Below, piece after piece: positions 24,217 to 33,460 of a DNA stretch of 64,000 bases. Position 1 is the first letter of the stretch. Each line of letters begins with the position of its first letter. Location: the NCBI RefSeq assembly GCF_039543645.1, contig NZ_BAABKD010000007.1, forward strand, positions 1 through 64,000. The letters are read 5' to 3'. The position numbers and the translations under genes are program-made. Below the pieces are notes generated by a model. It did not search any database. It worked only from the letters and a program-made list of their open reading frames with translations, and was not told the origin of the DNA. Source of the DNA: Paenalcaligenes hermetiae (GTDB taxonomy: Bacteria; Pseudomonadota; Gammaproteobacteria; Burkholderiales; Burkholderiaceae_B).

Positions 24217-26037
24217 ATGTCTGATCCTGCTTTACGCACTTTGCAACAGGTCTTTGGCTACGAGGCTTTTCGTGGTGAGCAGCACACCATTATTCAGCAT
24301 GTGATTGCGGGTGGCGATGCGCTGGTGCTCATGCCTACAGGTGGGGGTAAATCCCTGTGTTATCAGATTCCGGCTTTGGTACGCGCTGGCACTGGGGTGG
24401 TGGTTTCACCACTCATTGCGCTGATGCAGGATCAGGTTGATGCCTTGACCGAGCTCGGTGTGCGCGCTGCGTATTTAAACTCCTCCCAAGACTGGCAAAC
24501 TGCGCGTCAAGTAGAAAAGCAATTTTTAGCAGGTGAGCTTGACCTGCTTTATGTGGCGCCAGAGCGGTTGTTAACGGATCGCTGTTTAGATATGTTGGCG
24601 CGCGGGCACATTGCATTATTTGCGATCGATGAAGCGCATTGCGTATCGCAATGGGGGCATGATTTCAGGCCGGAATATTTAGGCTTATCGTTTTTAGCTC
24701 AACGTTGGCCCGATGTGCCTCGCATCGCTTTGACGGCGACAGCGACGGCGGAAACGCGTACAGAGATTGCGCAGCGGCTGCATTTAGAGCAGGCCCCGCA
24801 TTTTGTGGCGAGTTTTGATCGTCCAAATATCAGTTATCACATTGTTGAAAAAACCGAGGTAAGAAAGCAGTTATTGCAGTTTATCCAACAGTATCATCGG
24901 GGAGACTGCGGTATTGTGTATGCGTTGTCGCGTAATCGAGTCGAGGAGACTGCTGCCTTTTTACAAAGTCATGGGGTTTCGGCATTGGCCTACCACGCGG
25001 GGCTACCAGCGGAGCAGCGGGCAGCCCATCAAAGTCGTTTTTTACGTGAAGACGGGGTGGTAATGGTCGCGACCATTGCTTTTGGTATGGGGGTAAATAA
25101 GCCGGATGTGCGTTTTGTAGCACATATTGATTTACCTAAATCCATCGAGGGCTATTATCAGGAAACAGGGCGTGCCGGCAGGGATGGGGAGCCTGCTACC
25201 GCATGGTTGGCTTATGGCTTACAAGACGTGGTGCAGCTTCATCGTATGGTGGCAGAATCCAATGGCGATGTCCAACATCAGCGTAATCAAGCCCGTAAAA
25301 TTGATGCCATGCTAGGGCTGTGTGAAACGGTTACTTGCCGTCGTCAATTACTCTTGGATTATTTTGGGCAGCCAATCGAGCCTTGTGGTAATTGCGATGT
25401 CTGTTTAGATCCTCCGCAAACGTGGGATGGTACGGTAGCGGCGCAAAAGTTGCTATCGACTATTTATCGTTTATGGCGAGAATGTGGCCAAGCCTATGGG
25501 GCAGGGCATGTGATTGATATTTTACGTGGCCGAGAAACAGAGCGCGTTCAGCAGAATCGGCATCAGGCTTTATCAGTATTTGGCGTGGGGGCGGATCTGA
25601 GTGTCAAAGAGTGGCGCCGGATCTTGCGGCAACTGATTGCGTATAAGCTTATCGAGGTTCAGGCACATCAGTTTGGTACCTTAACCCTAACAGAGCATAG
25701 TCGCGCTGTGCTCAAGGGGGAGCGCGCTGTTATGTTGCGCAAAGATTCACATACTAAACCCGTGGGGGCATCGCGCCCGCAAGAGGAGCAGTTACCGCCT
25801 GTGGCTCAAGCCTGCTTTGAGCGATTGCGCCAGTGGCGCGCGCAGGTAGCAAAAGAGCACGAGGTGCCACCCTATATTATTTTTAATAATGCCACACTCA
25901 AAGAGGTGGCGCTATTACGCCCCGCTACGCTTAATGAGCTCGGGCGCATTTCAGGTATTGGCGCACGTAAGCTAGCGGCTTATGGGGAAGCCGTGTTGGC
26001 GTGTTTGGATGCTTATGAGCAAGCCCTAGTCGAATAA
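24217..26037 (+). CDS. recQ: ATP-dependent DNA helicase RecQ
   Basis: This 3'-5' helicase acts in recombination and fork repair. Domain order is normal: helicase core with TGGGKS at 41-46 and DEAH near 138 (AIDEAHCVSQWGHDFRPEY), the RecQ zinc region with four Cys in CETVTCRRQ...CGNCDVC (about 368-394), a winged-helix domain, and a C-terminal HRDC domain (about 525-604). The length (606) matches E. coli RecQ. It is the last gene of the bd-like/ClC run, an unusual setting, and its end overlaps the convergent ruvB by 12 bp. Confidence 0.97.
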   Translation: MSDPALRTLQQVFGYEAFRGEQHTIIQHVIAGGDALVLMPTGGGKSLCYQIPALVRAGTGVVVSPLIALMQDQVDALTELGVRAAYLNSSQDWQTARQVEKQFLAGELDLLYVAPERLLTDRCLDMLARGHIALFAIDEAHCVSQWGHDFRPEYLGLSFLAQRWPDVPRIALTATATAETRTEIAQRLHLEQAPHFVASFDRPNISYHIVEKTEVRKQLLQFIQQYHRGDCGIVYALSRNRVEETAAFLQSHGVSALAYHAGLPAEQRAAHQSRFLREDGVVMVATIAFGMGVNKPDVRFVAHIDLPKSIEGYYQETGRAGRDGEPATAWLAYGLQDVVQLHRMVAESNGDVQHQRNQARKIDAMLGLCETVTCRRQLLLDYFGQPIEPCGNCDVCLDPPQTWDGTVAAQKLLSTIYRLWRECGQAYGAGHVIDILRGRETERVQQNRHQALSVFGVGADLSVKEWRRILRQLIAYKLIEVQAHQFGTLTLTEHSRAVLKGERAVMLRKDSHTKPVGASRPQEEQLPPVAQACFERLRQWRAQVAKEHEVPPYIIFNNATLKEVALLRPATLNELGRISGIGARKLAAYGEAVLACLDAYEQALVE

Positions 26038-27084
26038 GTCAGGTGTGGACCGAGGTGGTGTCAGCCCAAGGTGCGTCCATGTGCTTGGCGTAGCGACCCG
26101 GCCGCGAGGGGTGCGGTGTAAAAAACCATGTTGGATTAAATAAGGCTCAATCACGTCCTCGATGGTGTCGCGCTCTTCGCTAATGGCAGCGGCCAGACTG
26201 TCTACGCCTACAGGACCACCGTTAAATTTATGCACAATGGTTTCAAGTAGTTTGCGATCCATTAAGTCTAAGCCTAAAGGGTCGACCTCGAGCATAGAGA
26301 GTGCTTGAGCAGCACAATGGGCATCAATTACACCGTTATGTTTTACATCAGCATAATCGCGAACCCGCCGTAATAGTCGGTTTGCTATGCGTGGGGTACC
26401 GCGGGAACGTTTGGCTATCTCCAGAGCGCCTTCGGGAACACATTCCACCTGTAAAAGCTGGGCGCTGCGCGTCACAATATGTTGTAGATCGGCAATCGAG
26501 TAGAACTCGAGTCTGGAGACAATACCAAAACGATCGCGTAATGGGTTGCTGAGCATGCCAGCGCGGGTAGTAGCACCAACAAGCGTAAATGGCTGCAAGT
26601 CGATTTTGACACTGCGGGCAGCCGGACCCTCGCCGATTAGAATATCAATTTGAAAATCTTCTAGGGCGGGGTAGAGGATTTCCTCGACCACAGGAGAGAG
26701 CCGATGGATTTCATCAATAAATAGTACGTCGTGTGGCTCTAAGCTGGTTAAGATAGCTGCTAAATCCCCAGGTCGTTCTAAGACAGGCCCCGAGGTTTGG
26801 CGCAGCTGCACTCCCATTTCCTGCGCCACAATATGAGCCAACGTGGTTTTGCCTAGTCCAGGGGGGCCAAAGAGCAGCACATGGTCTAGGGATTCGCCAC
26901 GGCGTTTAGCAGCAGTAATAAAAATTTCCAGCTGCTCACGCACGCGGTGCTGACCCACATAGTCATTTAAGGCCTTAGGGCGTAGGGCACGCTCGATGGA
27001 TTCCTCGTTAGGAGAGAGAGGGGCGGCAGTTACCACCCGTTCAGGTACGGGAGTGGAGCTAAGCGAGTCGGAGTAAATAGCCAT
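26026..27084 (-). CDS. ruvB: Holliday junction branch migration ATPase RuvB
   Basis: RuvB is the hexameric AAA+ motor that migrates Holliday junctions with RuvA. Walker A GPPGLGKTT is at 73-81, Walker B LFIDEIHRLS and sensor GATTRAG follow, and a winged-helix DNA-binding domain forms the C-terminus. The length (352) is normal. It is separated from ruvC-ruvA (28148-29269) by the dehydratase gene rather than being in a ruvAB operon. Confidence 0.98.
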   Translation of the reverse strand: MAIYSDSLSSTPVPERVVTAAPLSPNEESIERALRPKALNDYVGQHRVREQLEIFITAAKRRGESLDHVLLFGPPGLGKTTLAHIVAQEMGVQLRQTSGPVLERPGDLAAILTSLEPHDVLFIDEIHRLSPVVEEILYPALEDFQIDILIGEGPAARSVKIDLQPFTLVGATTRAGMLSNPLRDRFGIVSRLEFYSIADLQHIVTRSAQLLQVECVPEGALEIAKRSRGTPRIANRLLRRVRDYADVKHNGVIDAHCAAQALSMLEVDPLGLDLMDRKLLETIVHKFNGGPVGVDSLAAAISEERDTIEDVIEPYLIQHGFLHRTPRGRVATPSTWTHLGLTPPRSTPDLFD

Positions 27085-27196
27085 ACATAACCTGCTGATT
27101 AAATATCCAGTCTATCTTACACCAGTTAGGGGGATAGATTAAAGTCAAAACACAGATGCGGCATAATAGATAGCTTATCGGCTATTTAAAGGAGTC

Positions 27197-28159
27197 ATGG
27201 TGCATATCCCCAGCTATGAAGACATTTTACAGGCGGCAGCACAATTAAAAGAAGTCGCGCATCGAACCCCTGTGTTGAGTTCGCGAACCTTAAATCAACA
27301 ATTAGGTGCTGAGGTTTTTTTTAAATGTGAGAATTTTCAGCGGATCGGGGCATTTAAGTTCAGGGGCGGTTATAACGCTTTAGCTCAGCTTAACTCTGAA
27401 CAGCGTCAGCGGGGGGTGGTTGCTTTTTCATCGGGAAACCATGCCCAAGCGGTGGCGTTAGCTGCCCAGTTGTTTCAGGTGCCGGCCACGATTATTATGC
27501 CAGCCACAGCGCCTGCTGCTAAAAAAGCAGCGACTTTAGCGTATGGAGCACGGGTTATTGAGTATGACCGTTTTACGCAGGATCGAGAGCAAATGGCGCA
27601 AGAGTTTGTAGAAAAAGAAGGAATGACATTAATTCCTCCTTTTTCACATCCTCATGTGATCGCGGGTCAGGGTACGGCAGTAAAAGAGCTGCTCGAAACA
27701 GTTCCCGATATGGATGTGTTGCTGGTGCCTTTAGGCGGAGGCGGGTTGTTATCAGGGTCTTTGTTGGCTGCACATGCTTTGAGCCCAGCTACAGCAGTGT
27801 ATGGGGTGGAACCAGAAGGGGGTAATGATGCTCAGCAGTCCTTGGCGCAGGGGCAGATTGTGCGGGTGGATTATCCGAATTCTATTGCAGATGGGGCGCT
27901 AACGCCCGCGTTGTCACCGCTTACCTTCTCGCTCATTCAGCAATATGCGAAAGGGGTATTGACGGTGACGGATACTCAGCTCATCAAAACCCTGCAGTTT
28001 TTTGCGGAGCGTATGAAAATCGTAGTAGAGCCAACGGGTTGTTTAGGTGCAGCTGCCGCTTTGTTTGGCGCGCTGCCGCTGCAGGGTAAGCGAGTGGGGG
28101 TTGTTGTCAGTGGTGGTAATGTTGATTTAACCCAGTATGCACAGTTGCTAACGACCTGA
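27197..28159 (+). CDS. Threonine/serine dehydratase-type PLP enzyme
   Basis: This fold-type II PLP enzyme has the cofactor lysine in FKFRGG (Lys54), SSGNHAQA at 78-85 binding the substrate carboxylate, and the Gly-rich phosphate loop PLGGGGLLSG near 178-187. At 320 residues it lacks the regulatory ACT domain of biosynthetic IlvA, so it resembles catabolic threonine dehydratase, serine racemase or hydroxyaspartate ammonia-lyase; the sequence does not decide between them. The start may be ATG 27197 or GTG 27200, since AAAGGAG ends only 2 nt before the ATG. Its end overlaps ruvA by 12 bp. Confidence 0.9.
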   Translation: MVHIPSYEDILQAAAQLKEVAHRTPVLSSRTLNQQLGAEVFFKCENFQRIGAFKFRGGYNALAQLNSEQRQRGVVAFSSGNHAQAVALAAQLFQVPATIIMPATAPAAKKAATLAYGARVIEYDRFTQDREQMAQEFVEKEGMTLIPPFSHPHVIAGQGTAVKELLETVPDMDVLLVPLGGGGLLSGSLLAAHALSPATAVYGVEPEGGNDAQQSLAQGQIVRVDYPNSIADGALTPALSPLTFSLIQQYAKGVLTVTDTQLIKTLQFFAERMKIVVEPTGCLGAAAALFGALPLQGKRVGVVVSGGNVDLTQYAQLLTT

Positions 28160-28720
28160 TAGTAGCTGTAGGGCTTGGCGAATTCCTTCGGAAACAGCAA
28201 TATCGGCAGGCAGTTTTTTAATGACTTTGTTGGCTTCGGTGTTGTTATAGCCTAAGGCCAGTAATGCATTGAGAATATCGCTTTGGTCCGAGCTTGCTGT
28301 GGGAGTGATAGTGGTATTGCCTTGAAGCTTATCGCGTAACTCAAGAATCATACGCTCGGCGGTTTTTTTACCAATACCTGGGGCTTTGGTCAGGAGGGCG
28401 ATATCTTGGTTTTGAATAGCGGCGGTAAGCTCGTCAATAGACAAGCCGGACAAAATGCCTAAGGCTGTTTTGGGACCAATGCCGCTGACTTTAATAAGGG
28501 TTCTAAATGTACGACGTTCGTTAGCATTGCCAAACCCAAAAAGCACATGAGCATCATCTCGGATACTTAAATGAGTATAAAGAGAGACTTTAGCACCAGT
28601 ATCAGGCAGATCATAAAGCGTGCTCATGGGGACGTCCATCTCATAGCCCACACCGTTTACATCCACACAAATGGTAGGTGGGTTTTTTTCAATAAGGATG
28701 CCAGTAATACGACCAATCAT
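28148..28720 (-). CDS. ruvA: Holliday junction DNA helicase subunit RuvA
   Basis: RuvA is the tetrameric junction-binding protein that loads RuvB. An N-terminal OB domain (MIGRITGIL...) is followed by helix-hairpin-helix repeats (IKVSGIGPKTAL and LTKAPGIGKKTAERM) and a C-terminal RuvB-contact domain. The length (190) is normal. It is last in the ubiH-dusB-fis-purH-ruvC-ruvA run, 3 nt after ruvC. Confidence 0.97.
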   Translation of the reverse strand: MIGRITGILIEKNPPTICVDVNGVGYEMDVPMSTLYDLPDTGAKVSLYTHLSIRDDAHVLFGFGNANERRTFRTLIKVSGIGPKTALGILSGLSIDELTAAIQNQDIALLTKAPGIGKKTAERMILELRDKLQGNTTITPTASSDQSDILNALLALGYNNTEANKVIKKLPADIAVSEGIRQALQLLSGR

Positions 28721-28723
28721 GAT

Positions 28724-29269
28724 TTACTTTCCGATAAAACGCCCACCACGGGTGCGCGTAAGGTGTGGGGAGACGTGTTGTTGAGTTTGCAGCTGTTGTT
28801 GTAGCGGGTAGTGATGCGCATGGCAGATGGCACAAGCTAAAGCATCGGCTGCGTCAGGGGCTGGGGTGCCGTTAAGACGTAGTAAGTGTTGTACCATATG
28901 TTGTACCTGTGCTTTATCTGCATGCCCTCGACCGACGATGGTTTTTTTAATTTGCAGGGCGGTGTATTCATAGACTTCTAATCCACTATCGGCCAAGGCA
29001 CAAAGTGCCGCACCACGGGCCTGGCCTAATAATAAAGTAGAGTGGGGGTTCATGTTGACGAATACATTTTCTACAGCGCTATGCGTGGGCTGATGTAAGG
29101 CGGCAATCTCGCGGATGTGATCAAGGATAACCTGTAGGCGGGCCGCGAGCCGCTGTTCTGTGGGCACCACGATGGTGCCGCTAGCAATATAAGTCAGCTG
29201 CGACCCATGGACGTCAATGACCCCGAATCCTGTTTTTCGTAGGCCGGGGTCTATGCCTAAAATGCGCAT
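28724..29269 (-). CDS. ruvC: Holliday junction resolvase RuvC
   Basis: RuvC is the endonuclease that resolves junctions delivered by RuvAB. All four acidic active-site positions are visible: Asp7 (ILGIDPG), Glu67 (SAVENVF), Asp139 and Asp142 (APDAADALA). The length (181) is slightly longer than the E. coli protein. The ATG overlaps the purH stop as TAATG, so translation is probably coupled. Confidence 0.98.
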   Translation of the reverse strand: MRILGIDPGLRKTGFGVIDVHGSQLTYIASGTIVVPTEQRLAARLQVILDHIREIAALHQPTHSAVENVFVNMNPHSTLLLGQARGAALCALADSGLEVYEYTALQIKKTIVGRGHADKAQVQHMVQHLLRLNGTPAPDAADALACAICHAHHYPLQQQLQTQQHVSPHLTRTRGGRFIGK

Positions 29270-30858
29270 TAGTGGCGGAAGTGGCGTGTACCCGTAAATA
29301 CCATCACGAGATCGCGCTCATTGGCTGCGGCAATGACCTCGTCATCACGAATGCTACCGCCAGGTTGAATAATGCATGTTGCACCGGCGTCAGCGACCAC
29401 GTCCAGCCCATCACGGAAAGGAAAGAACGCGTCGGAAGCCACCGCTGAGTTTTGTAAAGAGAGCCCTGCATTTTCAGCTTTGATCGAAGCGATACGTGCA
29501 GAGTCGACGCGGCTCATCTGTCCAGCGCCCACGCCTAAAGTCATCCCCTGGCCGCAGAACACAATAGCATTGGATTTCACGTATTTTGCTACATTCCAGG
29601 CGAACAACATGTCTTGCATTTGCTCTGTAGTGGGTTGTTTTTCGCTGACCACTTTAAAAGCGTCGCTATTATCGCGATAGGTATCAGGAGTTTGTACTAG
29701 CCAGCCCCCCCCTACGCGTTTGATGTCAAAGGGATTATGAGCCTGACCAGATTTTACTTTGAGTACTCGTACGTTTTTCTTTTCAGCAAAAATCGCGAGG
29801 GCTTCCTCGGTGTAGTCAGGGGCTAATAAGACCTCGACAAACTGTTGAGACACAGCATTGGCTGCGGCGGAATCCACCGTTTGGTTAAAAGCAATAATGC
29901 CTCCAAATGCAGAGGTGGGATCGGTTTTAAACGCATTTTGGTAGGCTTTAGCGGCAGTTTCGCCAAGAGCAACGCCACAGGGATTCGCATGCTTCACAAT
30001 CACACATGCACCCGTTTCAAAACTACGCACACATTCCCAAGCAGCATCGGCATCGGCAATGTTGTTGTAAGACAGGGCTTTGCCTTGTAGTTGTTCGTAG
30101 TTAGCTAACAGGCCGGCACCTACTTGGGGGTCACGATAAAAGGCAGCGCTTTGGTGTGGGTTTTCCCCATAGCGCATGATTTGGTGTTGTTGAACTTGTA
30201 GTGTTAGCGTTTGGGGCCACTCATTACGATCAGGGCTTTGGTCTTGGGCTGGTTCTTTAGTGTTAAGACTGCTGAGATAGGAAGCAATCGCGCCATCATA
30301 GGCGGCCGTATGGGCATAGACTTTGGTGGCGAGCTCAAGGCGTAAACCATAAGAGGTCATGCCGTGCGCATCGATTTCGTTGAGTACACGTTCATAATCG
30401 TTTGGATCAATAATGACTGTGACCCCACCAGCTGCTGTGCCATGGTTTTTGGCAGCAGCGCGTAACATGGCTGGGCCACCAATATCGATATTTTCTACCG
30501 CGTCAGCAAAGGTACAGTCCGCTTTGGCAATGGTTTCACGGAAAGGGTAGAGATTGACTACGAGCATATCAATACGGTCGATTTGATGTTGCTCTAAGGT
30601 GCTGAGGTGTTGTGGGTCATCACGACGCGCCAGTAAACCGCCATGGATTTTCGGGTGCAGGGTTTTGACACGGCCATCAAGGATTTCGGGCGAGCCAGTG
30701 TGGTCGGCGACTTCGGTGACGGTCAGGCCGGCCTCCTGAAGGAGTTTGGCTGTGCCTCCCGTAGAGAGTAAACGCACACCACGTTGGGCGAGGGCTTGGG
30801 CAAATTCAACAATTCCTGTTTTATCGGAAACCGATAAGAGGGCGGTTTGGATCTTCAT
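29269..30858 (-). CDS. purH: Bifunctional AICAR transformylase/IMP cyclohydrolase
   Basis: PurH carries out the last two steps of IMP synthesis. The N-terminal MGS-fold cyclohydrolase (about 1-195) includes LLSTGGTAKLL and HPKIHGGLL. The C-terminal transformylase carries the catalytic Lys-His pair in VIVKHANPCG. The length (529) is normal. It lies 17 nt after fis. Pairing with purU in the same window reflects shared use of 10-formyl-THF, although they are in separate units. Confidence 0.98.
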   Translation of the reverse strand: MKIQTALLSVSDKTGIVEFAQALAQRGVRLLSTGGTAKLLQEAGLTVTEVADHTGSPEILDGRVKTLHPKIHGGLLARRDDPQHLSTLEQHQIDRIDMLVVNLYPFRETIAKADCTFADAVENIDIGGPAMLRAAAKNHGTAAGGVTVIIDPNDYERVLNEIDAHGMTSYGLRLELATKVYAHTAAYDGAIASYLSSLNTKEPAQDQSPDRNEWPQTLTLQVQQHQIMRYGENPHQSAAFYRDPQVGAGLLANYEQLQGKALSYNNIADADAAWECVRSFETGACVIVKHANPCGVALGETAAKAYQNAFKTDPTSAFGGIIAFNQTVDSAAANAVSQQFVEVLLAPDYTEEALAIFAEKKNVRVLKVKSGQAHNPFDIKRVGGGWLVQTPDTYRDNSDAFKVVSEKQPTTEQMQDMLFAWNVAKYVKSNAIVFCGQGMTLGVGAGQMSRVDSARIASIKAENAGLSLQNSAVASDAFFPFRDGLDVVADAGATCIIQPGGSIRDDEVIAAANERDLVMVFTGTRHFRH

Positions 30859-30875
30859 GATGATTACACTATGAG

Positions 30876-31115
30876 TTAAGGTTGGATATTATGAGCCAGC
30901 AGTTTTTTGCGCAAGGTACTACGTGTAATACCCAGCATTTCTGCGGCTTTAGATTGGTTTCCATTGGTTTTTTCTAGAGCGATCTCTAAGACAGGGCGTT
31001 CCACATAATGAATGACCATCGCTAAGATATCGCGAGGTTGGGAGTCACCGAGGTCTGCAAAATAGCGTTCAAGGCTTTCGCGTACCGATTGCTCTAGAGG
31101 ATTGGTGTTGGGCAT
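30876..31115 (-). CDS. fis: DNA-binding protein Fis
   Basis: Fis is a nucleoid-associated dimer that bends DNA and activates rRNA promoters. The 79-residue protein has the C-terminal helix-turn-helix AAEMLGITRSTLRKKL. The N-terminal beta-arm region is shorter than in enterobacteria. As in most proteobacteria it follows a dusB gene, here with a 20-nt gap, so its level probably depends on the dusB promoter region. Confidence 0.96.
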   Translation of the reverse strand: MPNTNPLEQSVRESLERYFADLGDSQPRDILAMVIHYVERPVLEIALEKTNGNQSKAAEMLGITRSTLRKKLLAHNIQP

Positions 31116-31135
31116 GTTTTTATCAGTTCAAATGA

Positions 31136-32164
31136 TCAACAAGAAACGGCATCTGTAATAGGAGCCGTGGGTTGTTCAAGAAAGTCATGCGGGTCGTGCT
31201 GGTCAAACCATTCTGCAACCGCTTGGAGCTGTGTGCGTGTGCATTCAATTTGATTGATTTGTGCTAGCCACGGTGCCGCGTTTGGGGTATTGGCAAAATA
31301 CCAGCCGATATGTTTACGCGCAGAGCGCACCCCGATGAATTCCCCATAAAAATCATAATGGTCTTGGAGGTGTTCCAAGAGAATATGTTTCATTTCGCCA
31401 TAGGTGGGTGGGGCAAGCAATGTACCATGTTTCAGGTAGTGATAAATTTCTCGGAAAATCCATGGTCGCCCCTGCGCTGCACGTCCCACCATAACGGCAT
31501 CGGCTCCTGTGTATTCGAGCACAAATTTGGCTTTTTGGGGAGAGTCGATATCGCCGTTAGCAATAACCGGAATGCGTAATGCCGCTTTGACTTCTCGAAT
31601 TGTATCGTATTCAGCTTCGCCTTGGTAAAAGTCACAGCGTGTGCGTCCATGCAAAGTAAAGGCGGCAATGCCGGCGTCTTCGGCGCGCTTTGCTACGCGT
31701 AGGGCATTTTTGTTTTGACGATCCCAGCCTGTGCGCGTTTTTAAGGTAACAGGGATCTGATGAGGGAGACAGGCGTTCACGACGCGCTCCACAATGCGCG
31801 CAACTAAGTCTTCATCTTTAAGTAAAGCAGAGCCTGAAAGTACATTACAGACTTTTTTTACCGGGCAGCCCATATTGATATCAATAATGTGGGCTCCTTT
31901 ATCGATGTTAAATAAGGCCGCCTCTGCCATCATGTCTGGATCTGAGCCGGTGATTTGTACTGCAATGGGGTCGGGTTCGCCGGTGTGATCAAGGCGACGA
32001 GCCGTTTTAACACTGTCCCACAGTTTGGGGTTGCTCGCGGCCATTTCGGTAACGGCATATTCGGCACCAAGTGCTTTGCAGAGACGCCGGTAAGGGCGGT
32101 CAGTCACGCCAGCCATAGGGGCGACAACGGCTGGGTTAGTAAAAAGCCAATTTCCAATTTGCAT
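31136..32164 (-). CDS. dusB: tRNA-dihydrouridine synthase B
   Basis: This FMN enzyme reduces uridines in the tRNA D-loop. A TIM barrel opens with VAPMAGVTDRPYR, and the active-site Cys is in NMGCPVKKV (Cys100). FMN phosphate contacts are seen in VMVGRAAQGRPW. The length (342) and the partner fis identify it as the B paralogue. Confidence 0.96.
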   Translation of the reverse strand: MQIGNWLFTNPAVVAPMAGVTDRPYRRLCKALGAEYAVTEMAASNPKLWDSVKTARRLDHTGEPDPIAVQITGSDPDMMAEAALFNIDKGAHIIDINMGCPVKKVCNVLSGSALLKDEDLVARIVERVVNACLPHQIPVTLKTRTGWDRQNKNALRVAKRAEDAGIAAFTLHGRTRCDFYQGEAEYDTIREVKAALRIPVIANGDIDSPQKAKFVLEYTGADAVMVGRAAQGRPWIFREIYHYLKHGTLLAPPTYGEMKHILLEHLQDHYDFYGEFIGVRSARKHIGWYFANTPNAAPWLAQINQIECTRTQLQAVAEWFDQHDPHDFLEQPTAPITDAVSC

Positions 32165-32170
32165 GGTTAA

Positions 32171-33322
32171 TTAAACTCGTAAACCTTGAAGGAGCTGACG
32201 CGCTAAAGGGAAGCGTGCGGGGGCCAAACAGTCCATACTTAACAAGCCAAGTCCACAGGCATGCTGAATGAGCGGGTTGGTGGTGGCAAAAACTCGAGGC
32301 AGAAAATCTGTAATCGAGCCGGTAAGCCAACGGTCGGGGCGACGTTGCTCTGCATAATGGTGCAAATAGCGAAGCGGGTCTTGTTGTGTTTGAGCGAGCC
32401 ATGGACGTAAAGACAGCGCCAGTTGTGCTGTGTCTCGTAACCCTAGATTTAGCCCTTGGCCTGCTACGGGGTGAAGCGTTTGAGCCGCATTTCCAATCGC
32501 CGCAATATAAGGGGCGGGTAAACTCGGTCCGGCAGACAGCTGCAAGTCAAAAACGAAGCGCTCGCTTACTAGCTGCAGCTGTCCTAAGCGTGCACCAAAG
32601 GCCGTCTGTAGGGCTTTTTCAAAGGCAGTCGAGGATAGCTGAAGTAGTTCTTGTGTGCGTGCGGGCGAATTACACCAGACTAAGGCATAACAGTCGGCCT
32701 GGTTTGGGTGAGGTAATAAGGCTAAGGGGCCTGAAGAGGTAAAGCGCTCAAAGGCCCAAGCGCTACGGGGGGCTGAGCTTTGTATGGTAGCCAGTAGAGC
32801 GCATTGGTTATAGTCACGTTTTAGGTTTTTGGGACGGGTGCCATCCGACTGAATGGCTAAAGCCGCCTCATAGCGCTGGGCACCCGCTTGTACATAAACG
32901 CCATTTTTCTGACTTTGTGCGTATACGGGTTGATCGACCTCGATATAGCGAATAGCGTGTTGCTGTACTGCTTGGCGTAAATGAGACAACAGGTCGTCAT
33001 AGTTCACCACGCTGCCCAGCTCATCTACTTGAAGCTCGGCCGCCGTAATGAGGGTGCGCCCCAAGCGACCCTGTTGTGAAACGTGGACGGTATGCATGCT
33101 TGCTGCTCGCGAGGGCCAAACCCCAAGTGGCTCAAGCAACTGCCGGCTACCGTGGTTAAGCGCAAGGGTACGAGGATCCAGTTTTTGACCTTGAGCAGGT
33201 GGTTTTTGTCCAAAAAGGGCAATGCGTTCGGGGTGTGGGCTGTATCGTGCAAGCAAAAGAGCAAGTACACAGCCAACTGGACCAGCACCACAAATGGCAA
33301 TATCAAAATCAGGGCGTGTCAT
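32171..33322 (-). CDS. ubiH: UbiH/VisC-family FAD-dependent hydroxylase
   Basis: This is a probable ubiquinone-ring monooxygenase. The FAD-binding GAGPVG is at 12-17 and the second flavin block GNAAQTLHPVAGQGLNLG is near 272-290, the hallmark of the UbiH/COQ6 family. The length (383) fits. Which ring position is hydroxylated cannot be told, because UbiH, UbiF and UbiI are alike. It is the first gene of the run ending in ruvA, 6 nt before dusB, and diverges from the CtaG-like gene. Confidence 0.9.
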   Translation of the reverse strand: MTRPDFDIAICGAGPVGCVLALLLARYSPHPERIALFGQKPPAQGQKLDPRTLALNHGSRQLLEPLGVWPSRAASMHTVHVSQQGRLGRTLITAAELQVDELGSVVNYDDLLSHLRQAVQQHAIRYIEVDQPVYAQSQKNGVYVQAGAQRYEAALAIQSDGTRPKNLKRDYNQCALLATIQSSAPRSAWAFERFTSSGPLALLPHPNQADCYALVWCNSPARTQELLQLSSTAFEKALQTAFGARLGQLQLVSERFVFDLQLSAGPSLPAPYIAAIGNAAQTLHPVAGQGLNLGLRDTAQLALSLRPWLAQTQQDPLRYLHHYAEQRRPDRWLTGSITDFLPRVFATTNPLIQHACGLGLLSMDCLAPARFPLARQLLQGLRV

Positions 33323-33460
33323 AGGCGTTGAGAAAAAGGTGCGAAATCAACTAAATAACGCTATTGTAATGGATAGCTATTTTTGGGTTAGGAAACTTTG
33401 CTGATTATTCTCTGCCTAAGTAATGGCTTTGTTTTTTGACTATTTACTTGTGATACCCGC

